A stretch of 64,000 nucleotides of DNA from Batillaria attramentaria (Eukaryota; Mollusca; Gastropoda; Batillariidae). Under the pieces are notes generated by a model that worked only from the letters and a program-made list of their open reading frames with translations, had not been told where the DNA came from and searched no databases. This document shows, one piece after another, positions 1 to 11,285 of this stretch (its first letter is position 1; each line of letters opens with the position of its first letter). A program made the position numbers and the translations under genes. The stretch is taken from NCBI GenBank assembly GCA_018292915.2, contig JACVVK020000151.1, positions 1,005,001 through 1,069,000 on the forward strand, in the 5' to 3' direction.

Positions 1-518
1 TCTCAGACGCTATACCGTGACCCGAGTCTCAGACGCTATACCGTGACCCAAGTCTCAGACGCTATACCGTGACCCAAGTCTCAGACGCTATACCGTGCCC
101 CGAGTCTCAGACGCTATACCGTGACCCAAGTCTCAGACGCTATACCGGGACCCAAGTCTCAGACGCTATACCGTGACCCAAGTCTCAGACGCTATACCGG
201 GACCCAAGTCTCAGACGCTATACCGTGCCCCGAGTCTCAGACGCTATACCGTGACCCAAGTCTCAGACGCTATACCGTGACCCAAGTCTCAGACGCTATA
301 CCGTGACCCAAGTCTCAGACGCTATACCGTGCCCCGAGTCTCAGACGCTATACCGTGACCCAAGTCTCAGACGCTATACCGGGACCCAAGTCTCAGACGC
401 TATACCGGGACCCAAGTCTCAGACGCTATACCGTGACCCAAGTCTCAGACGCTATACCGTGCCCCGAGTCTCAGACGCTATACCGTGACCCAAGTCTCAG
501 ACGCTATACCGTGACCCA
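1..518. repeat. 26-bp minisatellite, about 20 copies, cut by window edge
   Basis: About twenty head-to-tail copies of a 26-bp unit containing GTCTCAGACGCTATACCG. Copies differ at a few fixed positions (GTGACCC, GGGACCC or GTGCCCC; CAAG or CGAG). There are no unique spacers, so it is a minisatellite and not a CRISPR array. Open frames across it arise only because the unit lacks stops. The array runs off the left edge. It probably lies in intron 3 of amidase gene 1, because the next exon starts at 681. The unique sequence just after it (about 519-592) has a diverged relative at about 31322-31405. Confidence 0.95.
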
Positions 519-680
519 AGGGACTGATTCTGATGCGGACAGTTAGCATATTCGATGAAAAGTTGTCCACACGTTGTTGTATGATTATCATACGTATTGG
601 CACTTTAATGTAGCATTCTCAACGAAAAACTATTGTGATGTTCAGGCTGTGAATTAATGCTGTGAAATTCTGTTGATCAG

Positions 681-3600
681 GGCGTGGAGGTGTGATATCC
701 CTGGTGCAGCAGAAGGCAAGCTGTCAGGTCGTACTGTGGGGATCAAAGACAACACGGCTGTGGCCGGCGTCCCCATGAGGAATGGCGGCAAACTTCTGGA
801 GAACTACGTGCCTGAGTTTGACGCCACTGTTGTCTCTCGCATCTTAGACGCTGGTCAGTCCGGCGTACTCGTTCTATATACTATTTATACCACCACCAAT
901 AATACTAACTCACACTACACATGTGTCATTTGCTGGATCCACGCTTTATTACCTTTAAAACGTATGACGTGTACTTTATTCTTGTGTACCTGTCGAGAAT
1001 ATCATTTTCATCATAATATTCATTTTTCAGGTGTCTGAATCAATGGAAAGGTGTTCGTGTTCATTGATTACAAGCATAAGATTGATGTCTCAGGTGGCCG
1101 TATCCACGGAAAGGTGTTCATGTTCATTGATTACAAGCATAAGATTGATATTTCAGGTGGCCGTATCCACGGAAAGGTGTTCATGTTCATTGATTACAAG
1201 CATAACATTGATATTTCAGGTGGCCGTATCCACGGAAAGGTGTTCATGTTCATTGATTACAAGCATAAGATTGATATTTCAGGTGGCCGTATCGTTGGAA
1301 AAACATCAGTGGAAGACACATGCTTCAGTGGCAGCAGCATCACCAATACAGACGGTCCAGTGAGAAATCCGAGAGACGAAACTCGTATAGCCGGGGGGTC
1401 TAGTGGCGGGAGCGCTGCGGTGGTGAGATTTTTTAAAATTGTTTTCCCCGCATGGACAGTCAAAATGTGTGCGTCAATGATATATGGATGTTACACCGTT
1501 CTGGCAATGAACTGTCTGTATTTGTTATTTCGAGGTGATCACGGCGGTAATGAAGCCAGACGAAAGCTAAATGTGTCACTGACGTGCGAAGCTAGTCTTG
1601 TCGTCTGCTAATGTGACCTTCGTGCACTGTATTAACAGAACACAGATTGTGAAATTCCAAAATTCTACTTCTGGTTCCAAAATCATACACACCGGGGCCC
1701 CTCAGGGAACGGTCCTCTCGCCGGTTCTTTTCACAATCTATACGGATGATTTCCGGAGCAGTAGCCCTCTTAGTAAACTATACAAATACTCAGATGATTC
1801 AGCACTGACAGACTTTTCACAGTCAGACACTCACTTTGAACAGCAGGTGTCTGAACTATGTATCTGGTGCAGGAATAATTTTCTGGAACTGAATGTGAAG
1901 AAAACAAAAGAAATGGTGATTTGCTCTGGAAGGGAGGATGTGAGTGTGAATGACTTGGTGATTGGAAGCGAGACTGAGGAGCGTGTGAGTGAATATAAAT
2001 ACCTGGGAACCATCATTGATGATAAATTGAATTTTGAGTCAAACACTACAACTATTGTTAAGAAATGTAACCACCGACTGTTTTGTATGTACAGACTACG
2101 CTCTTTTCAAGTTAGCTCTGAAACTCTGCAGGTCTTTTATCGCAGTTTTATTGAATTTGTTCTGACTTTCTCTTTTCCGTGCTGGTTTGGCACTCTGACT
2201 GTAAAAAACAAAAGTAAGCTGAACTGCTTTGTCAATAGAGGCAGCAAGGTTGTGGGTGAAAGGCAAGCAAGTTTGAGTGTGTTGTATGAGAATAGAATGG
2301 TGAGGAAGGGTTTTAGTATTATGAATGATTCTGGCCACATTTTATCACAGCATTATCAGAAATTACCATCAGGCCGACGGCATAGAGCCTTTACTGCCAA
2401 GAAACTCAAAACAATGAATAGCTTTGTACCAATGTCTATTAGGCTGATGAATAAGCAGATGTAGGGTTGTGTGTGTGGTTCCTTGACGGGTGTCAGCTGG
2501 CGTTGACTGTGATAGAGTTATGTAATGTTGTTGTAATGTTATGTTATGTTGTTGTAATTTATTTATAGTGCTGCAACATTGTGATAGATTTTTAGGTATG
2601 AGTGTGCGAGCATGTAATAGGTGGAATGGGTGTGCATGGCCGTATGAGTGAGTGTTTGGCGTGTTTTATGTCGTTGTTTTTTATGAGAGACCACAAAGCA
2701 ATGTTCCTCTTTTGGAAATTTAATAAATGTCTTATGTCTTATCTTATGTCTTATGTATTCATACGCCGAAGTTGCAAATGCTGGTGATCATCGACGTGGG
2801 AACATCATGGAATGATCAGTAATTTTTAATGAGAGCGTGATTGTGTTACAATGGACTTTTACTGCTTTCTTACCGTGTTTCGGTCACATCGAACTACACC
2901 TGCTTCCCTCCTCTTAGTGTAACCGTGTGCAGGTAAGGGACGCAACGCAGAGGTCGCTTTGACTTGTGTTGGTTTATTGTGACACTCAGGAAAACACAAA
3001 AATAAAAAAATAAAAAACCCCAAAGAAAAACCTAAAAGAAAACCTAAAGGAAAAACCTCATGGAAAAACAGTGCAGAGTGAGAGTGTGATGGCAGAATAC
3101 AACGTGTCTCTCCTATGAGTGTGGTTCGACAAAGACAAAAACACTACAACGGCAAACTAAACTGGCGACGTCCTCCCTGGCCACGTGCACTCGAACTGAA
3201 AGACACATAGCCAGGGGACCAATCGGCTTATATAGGCGGGGCCCGGGCCGCAAAGGGAGCGGCTACCCCTGGCCCTCGGGAAGGCCTGGGGCAACGGGGG
3301 AAAGAGGGTAGATTTGTGTTTCTTAGGGGCCGGTTGATCACAGATTGCAGCCGATCTACTAGGCCTAGGCCGATCGGGTTTAAACCAAATGAAACTTCAA
3401 GGAAAGGGCTTTTAAGGGATATAGGTTGAGACAAAATCGGGGCTAGGGTTATTTTACTGTGGACGTATAAACAGCTCTACCGGACAGGGTTTTGACGGTG
3501 ATAAACCACAAAATCGCCAATTACACTGCTTCAAACCAAACATCTGCCACAAAACTAAACATATCTAAACAGGTCTAACTTCGCTGGTTCCACTGGAGTA

Positions 3601-5754
3601 ATCAGTTTCTCAATAGGTTAATGCTACGGCGGGATATTTAATCTCAAAGTCCGAGCAGAAACACAACTAATTTCGGCTACTGTGAGACATCATCAGGAAC
3701 GACAATCGCTGTGGAGTCTCAAGTTATGGTTCCTGGTCAAAGGCACTGATAGCTAGCGGGTAAAGGGGTGACAAGGGTAGCTAGAGGGAAGGCGGGACGA
3801 AAATAAAGACGGGGAAAAGAAGAAAACTAATCCGGGAAAAATATCAATGGGTAGGGGCCGAGTATACCCGGTCTCATTAGTATCTGGCAAAAAGTTTGCC
3901 ACACCATGCCATGTGTTATGCTAATGATGCCGAGGGATGCGATTGGCTGAACTCTAGGGGCTCGACCCTTTTAATTGACAGGGGTGGAGTCGCCCATTAT
4001 GAGCAATTAAGTGGTTTCTGATTTTGTTTTTTGAAAGACAATATTAACTGTGTTGCCCTGCGCTCCTTGGAGCTAATGCATAATGTCAAGGCGTCGTCTT
4101 TCGATGGCCAGCGGTAGAACTGGTTGGTTTAAAAAAAAAAAATAGAGGTGAATTTTGCATGTGACCCGTCTGACTGCATTTACATGTCTGGAGGGGTGGG
4201 GTGGTTGTTTGGGAGTTTAACGTCCTTTTCCACCACATAAGGGTGATATCAAAGACGGGGCAACGAGAAAAAAGGCCAGCACAAATATTTTGCCCCAGCC
4301 GGCGGGATTGGAACTCACGACCCGAGCATTGAGAGTCGAACGCTCTACCATTCGGCCACACCGGCTCCCCTTACATGTCTGGAACTGTGTAAAAAAAATT
4401 GTATAAAAGCGCCAAAATAGAGTAATTAAAAAAACAACCAAAAAAAAACAAAAAAAAAAAAAAAAAAAAACCAAAAAAACTTACGTATCAAATTGGGGAA
4501 AAAACAACCACCACAAACCAGACGGTGAATTTTGCATGTGTCCAATGCCTTGCGTTGACGTGGAAAATAAGTTAGAAGCCTAACGCTTTGCTATGATTTA
4601 CAGGTCGCGGCGGGCCTGGTGGACATGGCTATAGGTGGTGATCAGGGTGGATCTATCCGGATCCCCTCTAGCTTTAACGGTATAGTGGGCCTGAAACCGA
4701 CCTTCGGCCTTGTTCCCTACACAGGCGCTTCGGCCATTGAGCCGACAGTGGACCACCTGGGACCCATGACCACAACTGTGGCTGACTGCGCTCTGCTGCT
4801 GGAGGTGAGGACGGTCACAGGGGCGGGTAACTCCTATGTAGAGAAGTAGTCTGATTTATCTGCCCCTTACCTGAATGATTTGTGGCAGATGAAGCCCGAT
4901 AATTGGTGTATAACGTGACAGGCCTATTTGAGATACGTGCGTCATATGGGGGAGAGGGAGACAACTCCGTTTAAATTCCGCCAATCGCTGGGCAAAGCTT
5001 TACCTTTATTTATTTTAATTTGTATCTTCAGTTCTTATAAATGTAAAGAATTTTTTGAGGGGGAACGATATTCAGGTATGTTTCGCGCACACACGCACGC
5101 ACTATATAAGCAAAACCGAAGTTAAAGTTACTCTGTGCGTTTTCGTATTCTTTATAAGATACTGCTCCAAAAACAACAATCAGTACTTAAAAAGAAAAAC
5201 AAAGCAGAACGACAGGATAATTAACTGGATTTGTCAAAGCAAAAAATTTCTGGGGTAAAACACAGAAACACAGGATACAAATAGACAACTAGTTTTTTGG
5301 TTTTTTTTTTCTTGGCCAGGTGATCGCTGGTTACGATGATGGGAGAGATCCTAGACAGTTCCCCAACATGGCTGTCCCGGAGTACTCCAGATTGGTGAGT
5401 TGTTCTTCTGTTGTGCTTTGCATCTTTCGTGCTTGAAGCCTGCAGGTGTTGTGTGAAGGTGATGTGAACTAGGAGTAGCTGTACTCAACACAGTGTCGCA
5501 AGTGTATGAGTGGCGTTTCGCAGACTTTTCCCCCCTCATATTTAGTGAACTCTGCTATAATTATGCTAAAGTCCCCATTTGGTGCCCTCACATTCGCAAC
5601 ACTTGGCTGCAGAGGTCCGGTGTAAGGGATCGTCTTTTTAGTTTTAGTCTCGGTGCGGAACCAAAGACAGCGCTAACAAAACGGGGTTCTACCAGTCAAG
5701 GGGAAGCAACCATCAGCTAGTATATGTTCCTGGGGAAAAGCTCTTAGTATAGAG

Positions 5755-5810
<56 letters not shown>

Positions 5811-7563
5811 CAGATCGACGGAAATGTGTCCGGCAAGAAAGTGGGACTGCTGAAGGAGGGATTTGACAACTGTACAGAGGACATTGTGAAAACCATCGTG
5901 AGAGGTGTCGCCAACAACTTACCATCATATGGTATTTCTGTCGCCGATACCTCTATCCCCATGCATAGAGACGGTACGTGATGCATGCTTGCGATGTTTT
6001 TAAACGCTGGATCATAAATCAAAGTATGTTTTTTTTTTTTTTTATAAATGTCTGAGGCCATGCAGTTTCGCGTCGCATATGCCTACAGCTAACCCGTTTA
6101 TTCCGTGTGTCGTGTATTTGCTTTCTCCTAGGCATCTCAGTTTTACCAGTGCTGTTCTTTTTACCCCATGTATACCTCTTTTCTTCTCTGCCTATGGTAG
6201 CAGTTTTCCTTAGTTCCCAGCGGGCAGTGGCATGCCCTAGCAGGTAGAGCCTTGGACTTTGCATGCTGGAGTTGCGAGTTTGAATCCCGGCAGGAAGCCA
6301 ATAGACGACTCCACTTGGCAGGCCTCGAGACCAAAGCCCCGTCCCTTTACTCTGCCGTGTGTAGGCAAATGCAGTACGGCTATGACGTCATTTTATTGGC
6401 AAAAGGGGGTGATTTCAAGATGAAAGCCATGAACGTAATGGCCTTTTTCCTCAAATGATTATAATGCCAATGGACTTACTGCTTTCTTTCCACGTTTAGT
6501 CATAGCAAACTGCTCGTGCTTCCCTCGCTGGAGTGTCGGGCCAAACGTTTGCCAGACCATGCCATGTGTGTTTATTATGCCGCGGGACGCGATTGGCTGA
6601 TTTCGGGGGGCTCGACCCAGTTGATTGACAGCAGTGGGGTTGTCCCTTATTTAGGCTGACTTTTTCCTCTTTGTCCTTTTTTGATTACCCTTATGTGGCA
6701 GAGAAGGGATGTTTTACAAACAACCCGCCCACCAACCAGCCAACCAATCACGCCTGGTTCCATTTTCAGGTGGCGCCATCTGGACAGTAGGCTCCGGGCA
6801 GGGGCTGTACCACTGTATGCTCAGGGATGGAGGTATGTATTTACAGTATCACTTAACTACAGTTGGATTTCAATGTAGAACAGGCTTTAGTTTGTGTTAG
6901 AATCTTACTTTAAAAAATTAAGATAATCGGGTTGTATAGGGAAAATCTTGATAGTGGCAGATTCATCAGTCCTAAACGCCAAGAACGAATGACACGCGTG
7001 GTTTGTCTTGTTCAGGTGCTACGTACTATACGAAAGGATTTTACCCGGCGTCAATGCAAGAGGCAACCTTCCGTGGTGTAAGCACCCACCCTCACGACAT
7101 CCCGCCCCTCGTCAAGTTCTACAGCATGTACGGCGAGTACATGACACAGTTGTACGGCCACGGGAACAAGTTCTACGCTAAAGCCAACAACCTGGTGATG
7201 GAGCTGACACGTCAGTATGACGCGGCTCTACAGAAGTTTGACGTCATCGTCATGCCCACATTGCCATACGTTGCAACAAAAATACCACCAGCGGACATCG
7301 GCTTCGCTGGTAAGTTTAACCTGAGGTATCGCCATTGTTACATCATCAGAGATATAGTTAGGTTCAGTCGAGCGAGTCAGAAAATTTATTCTCTGAATGT
7401 GAAGAAAAAACAAAAACCGCAATGGTTTGCATTGGATTGTTGTTAAACGTGTGATCCAATACCCCCACCCCCTCCCACTTCCGTCACATATCCCCCCCCC
7501 CCACACCTCGCCTCTCTACCCGTATGATCCAGTCTTTGAAATTACCCTTAAAGTGGATAAAAG

Positions 7564-7640
<77 letters not shown>

Positions 7641-7938
7641 ACTCCTATGCCTAAGCCCCCACTTCTTCTAGAAACGAGTTTGTGTGCATTGTTGTTCCGT
7701 TTGCCTGTCACCAGATTATCACCACCATACTCTGTCCATGGCCAGCAACACAATGCCATTCAACAGTACAGGACATCCCGCTATCACCGTGAACGCCGGG
7801 TTCGCCCCGACTGACGACGGCAAACAGCTGCCTGTAGGACTGATGATCGTCGGCAAGAAGTTTGATGACGTCACCGTGCTCCAGGTGGCACGTGCGGTGG
7901 AGAAACTCGCACCAAAGGACAAACTGTCCGGTGTTTGA
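681..7938 (+). CDS. Amidase gene 1 (AS family), exons 4-11, 5' end outside window
   Basis: Predicted amidase-signature hydrolase, expected to convert carboxamides to acid plus ammonia. The substrate is unknown. Exons seen: 681-853, 1283-1422, 4604-4804, 5320-5394, 5814-5973, 6770-6832, 7016-7309 and 7715-7938 (TGA 7936-7938). All have AG acceptors and GT donors, and the phases match the complete paralogues. Exon 4 carries VGIKDN with the catalytic Lys (codon 745-747). Exon 5 carries GGSSGGSAA with the cis-Ser (1399-1401). Exon 6 carries [14 protein letters not shown] with the nucleophile Ser (4652-4654). Exons 1-3, about 84 residues in the paralogues, must lie left of the window. No disabling change is seen. 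Intron 5 (1423-4603) holds a reverse transcriptase fragment, a probable solo LTR and a SINE. The exon 5 acceptor is embedded in a 63-bp repeat and the exon 8 acceptor abuts (GT)n. It is transcribed towards gene 2. Family assignment is firm; function and expression are inferred. Confidence 0.92.
1028..1282 (+). repeat. 63-bp tandem repeat carrying the exon 5 splice acceptor
   Basis: CAG acceptors recur exactly every 63 bp, ending at 1030, 1093, 1156, 1219 and 1282. Each unit includes the acceptor and the first bases of exon 5 (GTGGCCGTATC). The last copy runs into the true exon 5. Because 63 is divisible by three and the units are stop-free, use of 1093, 1156 or 1219 would add 63, 42 or 21 residues in frame before GGRIVGK. 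The leftmost acceptor (1030) would meet TGA in frame. The repeat therefore seems to have arisen by tandem duplication of an intron-exon junction. Confidence 0.9.
1620..2765 (+). mobile_element. 5'-truncated non-LTR retrotransposon, RT C-terminal half
   Basis: A frame open to 2464 encodes the second half of a reverse transcriptase. It shows the [20 protein letters not shown] block, then KYSDDSAL in place of the catalytic Y/F-x-DD box, then the thumb-like [13 protein letters not shown] segment. The order is that of Jockey/CR1/Rex-type elements. The endonuclease and first RT blocks are absent. The tail ends in short TTATGTC-type repeats (about 2728-2756), as expected for a non-LTR 3' end. It lies in intron 5 of amidase gene 1, in the same orientation. 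The left boundary is not resolved. Confidence 0.8.
2787..4015 (+). repeat. Dispersed repeat B, copy 1, split by an LTR-like insertion
   Basis: The two parts 2787-2917 and 3877-4015 align with the left and right halves of uninterrupted copies at about 6378-6655 and 9365-9635. Shared landmarks are ACTGCTTTCTT, the CATGCCATGTG block and GCGATTGGCTGA near the right end. The family is non-coding and its class is unknown. The interruption is described separately (2918-3876). Confidence 0.7.
2918..3876 (+). mobile_element. Probable solo LTR (959 bp) nested in repeat B
   Basis: The insertion starts TGTAACCG and ends GGTCTCA, so it has TG...CA ends. It is flanked on both sides by TTAG (2914-2917 and 3877-3880), as expected for a 4-bp target duplication. 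It contains a TATA-like TTATATA (3228-3234) with ACCAAT just upstream, and AATAAA (3802-3807), the layout of an LTR promoter and polyadenylation signal. No gag or pol is present. The limits are fixed by comparison with uninterrupted copies of repeat B. The superfamily is unknown and a non-autonomous DNA element is not excluded. Confidence 0.6.
4193..4370 (-). mobile_element. tRNA-derived SINE (SINE-1)
   Basis: On the minus strand the element begins with a tRNA-like head (GGCCGAATGGTAGAGCG-type A box, TTCNAATCCC-type B box). It then has a conserved body with GTGCTGGCC and CGTTGCCCCGTCTTTGATA, and ends GGTGGAAAAGGACGTTAAAC plus a C-rich tail. A 13-bp target duplication, TTACATGTCTGGA, flanks it at 4180-4192 and 4371-4383. 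It sits antisense in intron 5 of amidase gene 1. Confidence 0.9.
5756..5808 (+). repeat. (GT)n abutting the exon 8 acceptor of gene 1
   Basis: About 26 GT units run to within a few bases of the CAG acceptor at 5811-5813, occupying the place of the polypyrimidine tract. Homologous tracts stand at exon 8 of genes 3 and 4. Confidence 0.95.
6225..6370 (+). mobile_element. tRNA-like SINE, second family (SINE-2)
   Basis: The head contains GTAGAGCCTTGGACTTTGCA followed by a B-box-like GAGTTTGAATCCCGGC. The body (GACTCCACTTGGCAGGCC) recurs without the head at about 8150-8222. The order differs from SINE-1. It is a SINE and not a tRNA gene, because it does not fold into a full cloverleaf with an acceptor stem and the body is repeated elsewhere. 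It lies in intron 8 of gene 1. Confidence 0.55.
6378..6655 (+). repeat. Dispersed repeat B, copy 2
   Basis: Uninterrupted member of the family also seen at 2787-4015 (split), 9365-9635 and about 39085-39290 (minus). It begins near TGACGTCATTTTAT and contains GGGGTGATTTCAAGATG, CATGCCATGTG and GCGATTGGCTGA. No ORF of note. It lies in intron 8 of gene 1. Confidence 0.7.
7566..7639 (+). repeat. (CA)n microsatellite
   Basis: Pure CA tract in intron 10 of gene 1, about 75 bp before the last acceptor (7712-7714). Confidence 0.97.
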
Positions 7939-8149
7939 GCGCTCACAGCGACACAGATCAGTTTGATAATTGTCTCTTTTACAGCATACTGGGACGTCTC
8001 ACAGGTTTGATATCTGGCACTATGCATGAGTGAGACTCGTTTCATTTGGTAAGTGTCTTTAGATGAATATTTTCGAACAAGGACTTGAACATTAGAGATG
8101 TAAACAGAACAGTATTGTAATCGAGTGAAAGCGTACGTTGTTATTAGCG

Positions 8150-8222
8150 TTAATAGACGACTCCACTCGGCATGCCCCGAGGCCAAATCCCCGCCCTTTT
8201 CCTCCGCCGTGTACTGGCAGAA
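8150..8222 (+). mobile_element. SINE-2 body fragment
   Basis: Matches the body of the element at 6225-6370 (GACTCCACTCGGCATGCC, then a CCCCGCCCTTTTCC-like segment) but lacks the tRNA-like head. Downstream of the stop codon of gene 1. Confidence 0.5.
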
Positions 8223-8339
8223 CCGTGTGTTTATCCTTGCGGCTAAGGTTCTTTATGTTTACGTAAATTACACTGATTTGTGAACCTATGTAACACACCT
8301 TCCTGATGTTGTGAAATCTCATATTTACTACAGACGAGA

Positions 8340-9364
8340 GCCATCAAATCAAATTATTACCCGGTATGTCATAATATGACATCTTTATATGGTTTTCGTT
8401 TCCTTCTGTCTCCTGTTTATCATGTCACCAGTTTCTTGTTCCCCAGTACAAATGATGTCTTCTTGGTTCGGGTTGGTGTACTGCCAGATGCCTACTGGAT
8501 AACAGAGACTTCTCGCACATTGCTGCTGATGATCAGCCGTAACTATGACACCATGCCCATCATGGCCCAATTTCTATTTGAACTTCTGCAGAGAAAGATA
8601 AGCTAGATGACAGATAGCCTGTCGTCGTACAGGGCCATGATAGGGTCATTTTATTGCAAAGTGGTGGCTTACTCTCCAGGTCTGACCTTTCTGGATTTTC
8701 CTACAATGACAGCGTTGTTAATCCTTCGATTCTGTGGCGTGCAGTATATAACACTTTCCGTCTTCATGCACTGTTTACTTAGCACGTACACAACAAAACT
8801 GCGTTACGGAAAGATTTTTTTGTGGAGACTGCCCAGGAAAACGAAATACACCCGGTACGTATCTGTCAAACACAGAAAAAATAGATAGCCTACTACATGG
8901 TGATGAAAACTTAACTAGTCAAGAAAACCTCACAATCTTCCAATATGTACATGACTCTATAATACAAAGCCAGCGCTTTACCATACAATTAGTAGGAAAG
9001 TAGTTTAAGCACTTACTGTGCCGCGGGCAGTCTGTCAGCTGCGCCAACCAAACCAATTCCCCCTCCCCCGCCCTTCCTTTCCCCTCCCTCTCTCTTCTTC
9101 TCACTTTCCTTTCTTCTTACTCTCCCTCCTCCCCTCTCCCTCCCTCTCCTGTCTTTTCATTGTTATTATTATGCTGTATTCGCCGTACTACTTTATGTAT
9201 GTTCACAGGCGGAGGCTATATATAGGCATCTGGCCTCTTTCCACCGCTAAAATACTACTGTAAACTGGCCAACGGAATAAGGCCACGTTTAAATCAAGGA
9301 ACAAGTGGAATAAACACAGTGCAATTTTTTTTTAAAATAAACAAAACAAACAAAAACCACAGTA
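8340..9364. other. Intergenic stretch without recognised gene
   Basis: Lies between convergent genes 1 and 2. Only short open frames without family features are seen. A pyrimidine-rich segment (about 9055-9160, CCTCCC-type) is the only compositional landmark. Confidence 0.5.
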
Positions 9365-9635
9365 CGTCCATGACGCCGTTTTATGGAAAAAGGGGTGATT
9401 TCAAGATGATCTTCTTCCTCAAATATCGCCAGTGGACGTACTGCTTTCTCTCCATGTTTCCGTCATATCACACTAAACGTGCTTCCCACGTTGTAGTGTA
9501 TGGCAAAAAGCTTGCCATACCATGCCATGTGTTGTGCTCATTATACCGCGGTACGCGATTGGCTGAATTCTGTTGGCTCGGCGCTTTGACTGACAGGAGT
9601 GTCGTCGTCCATTACGCCTGTATCAGTGTATGTCA
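9365..9635 (+). repeat. Dispersed repeat B, copy 3
   Basis: Same order of landmarks as the copy at 6378-6655: GGGGTGATTTCAAGATG, ACTGCTTTCTCTCC, GCCATACCATGCCATGTG, GCGATTGGCTGA. This copy and the previous one define the pre-insertion structure of the interrupted copy at 2787-4015. Confidence 0.7.
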
Positions 9636-9639
9636 TGTA

Positions 9640-10527
9640 ATGTGGGTCGTGTACACAGGGTTCAGTTTACTCACGTCAGTCAAGTGCATTGCCTCGCATT
9701 TTTTTTTATATAATTTTTTATAATGTGCAATCCTTTGAAATTGTCCGCCTTTAAGATAGAATTCCGTTTTCTTGACTGGGTGCAAATAAGGAGCGATGTA
9801 CTCATTTTCTTGGCATTTTACACAATTTATCTTGTGCACGTATTCTGGATTACTTTATATTTTAATGGCAATTTTACTAATTCATTTTGTGTACGTATCT
9901 CTTGATTACTTTAGGTTATGGTGATATTTTATTACTTCACATTTTAATGGCAGTTTTACTTCTTCATTTTGTGTACGTGCCTCTTGATTACTTCAGGTTA
10001 TAGCAGCGTTTGTAACAGTTTCTCCTGTGCGTGTAATTCTTGACTACTTCAAATTCAGTAGCAGTTTTACTAATTCATTTCATGTGCGTACCTCGTGATC
10101 ACTTCTGCTTATAGTGGCAGTTTTGCTTATTTAACTTGTAGTGTCATTCTTGATTACTTCGGTTCTGAGGATGTGGCAGAACATCCCAAACCGTCCGTTG
10201 ATTAGTTGTTGCAAGTCATGTACAGAACATGCCGGATGTGATCGCCATTTTGCTTTTGCTCAGTCTTTTTGTTTTTGAGCAGCTGTAGTTGTGGTTGTGT
10301 TTTATGTAACAACAAAGTCTCATTTCTTTTGTCTCGTGCGCTGTGTACACAGATTAGTCAGGAAACTATGGCCGTATGATATATATTCTGGTTTATACAC
10401 ATACATATGACTACGTCAGTAAAGATTAGCTTTCTAAACAGACACTACTCAATAAACTGTCATTTTGTGTATGTTTTAACGGAGGTAAAAACAAGCCACG
10501 CTCCAAGTTCTCTGACCCATGTCTTTT
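9640..10527. other. AT-rich intergenic DNA with diverged short repeats
   Basis: A loose, diverged repetition of about 90 bp is visible at 9780-10160 (recurring TTCTTGATTACTT and GTTTTACTAATTCATTT). No coding or RNA feature is recognised. Confidence 0.5.
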
Positions 10528-10785
10528 TCAGGCCACCGGCCACAGCCTTCTCTTCTTCGAAAGATGGACGTGGGACTTTAAGCGTGCACACTTGATATTT
10601 GATATTTGATACGTCGATATTTGATGTTTACACGGGGGACGGACAGGCACCGTGAACAAGTCTGCACGTGCTTTTCACTCGACTTGGAAAGGAAAAATCC
10701 ATCTAAATTCCTGCCCACCAGGGACTGGAACTCGGTTCATTATCCGAAGTCGGATACCTTAACCACTTGACCAAACCCATTGTCC
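10528..10785 (-). mobile_element. tRNA-derived SINE, third family (SINE-3)
   Basis: Read on the minus strand, a tRNA-like head with TGGTTAAGG and a degenerate B box precedes GGATTTTTCC-like, GTGCAGACTTG and CCACGTC-type segments. A close relative lies at 54906-55148, also minus, with the same order of landmarks (TCTTCTTCGAAAGATG on +). It is not a functional tRNA gene. Confidence 0.65.
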
Positions 10786-10805
10786 GGTCCTTATTATCCG
10801 GTCCT

Positions 10806-11285
10806 TATTGTTCTCACAAAACCTAATTTAGAGTTCTCACAAAAAAATCTAATTTTGGGTGCTCGCAAAACCTAATTTTGGGTTCTCGCAAAACCTAATT
10901 TTGAGTTCTCGCAAAACCTAATTTAGAGTTCTCGCAAAACCTAATTTTGGGTTCTCGCAAAACCTAATTTTGAGTTCTCGCAAAACCTACACATTTTGAG
11001 TTCTCGCAAAACCTAATTTTGAGTTCTCGCAAAACCTACACATTTTGAGTTCTCGCAAAACCTACACATTTTGAGTTCTCGCAAAACCTACACATCTTGA
11101 GTTCTCGCAAAATCTACACATTTTGAGTTCTCGCAAAACCTATACATTTTGAGTTCTCGCAAAACCTACACATTTTGAGTTCTCGCAAAATCTGCACATT
11201 TTGAGTTCTCACAAAACCTACACATTTTGAGTTCTCGCAAAACCTACACATTTTGAGTTCTCACAAAACCTACACATTTTGAGTT
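10806..11285 (+). repeat. Minisatellite, 22-26 bp unit
   Basis: About nineteen copies of a unit containing GAGTTCTCGCAAAACCTA. The left part has short units (CCTAATTTTG) and the right part longer ones (CCTACACATTTTG), so unit length changes along the array. No stable coding frame. Confidence 0.95.

Noticed and set aside
1..518. CRISPR array
   Set aside because: Repeat units are contiguous with no unique spacers, and the genome is eukaryotic. The same applies to the arrays at 10806-11285, 18628-19047 and 38288-39066.
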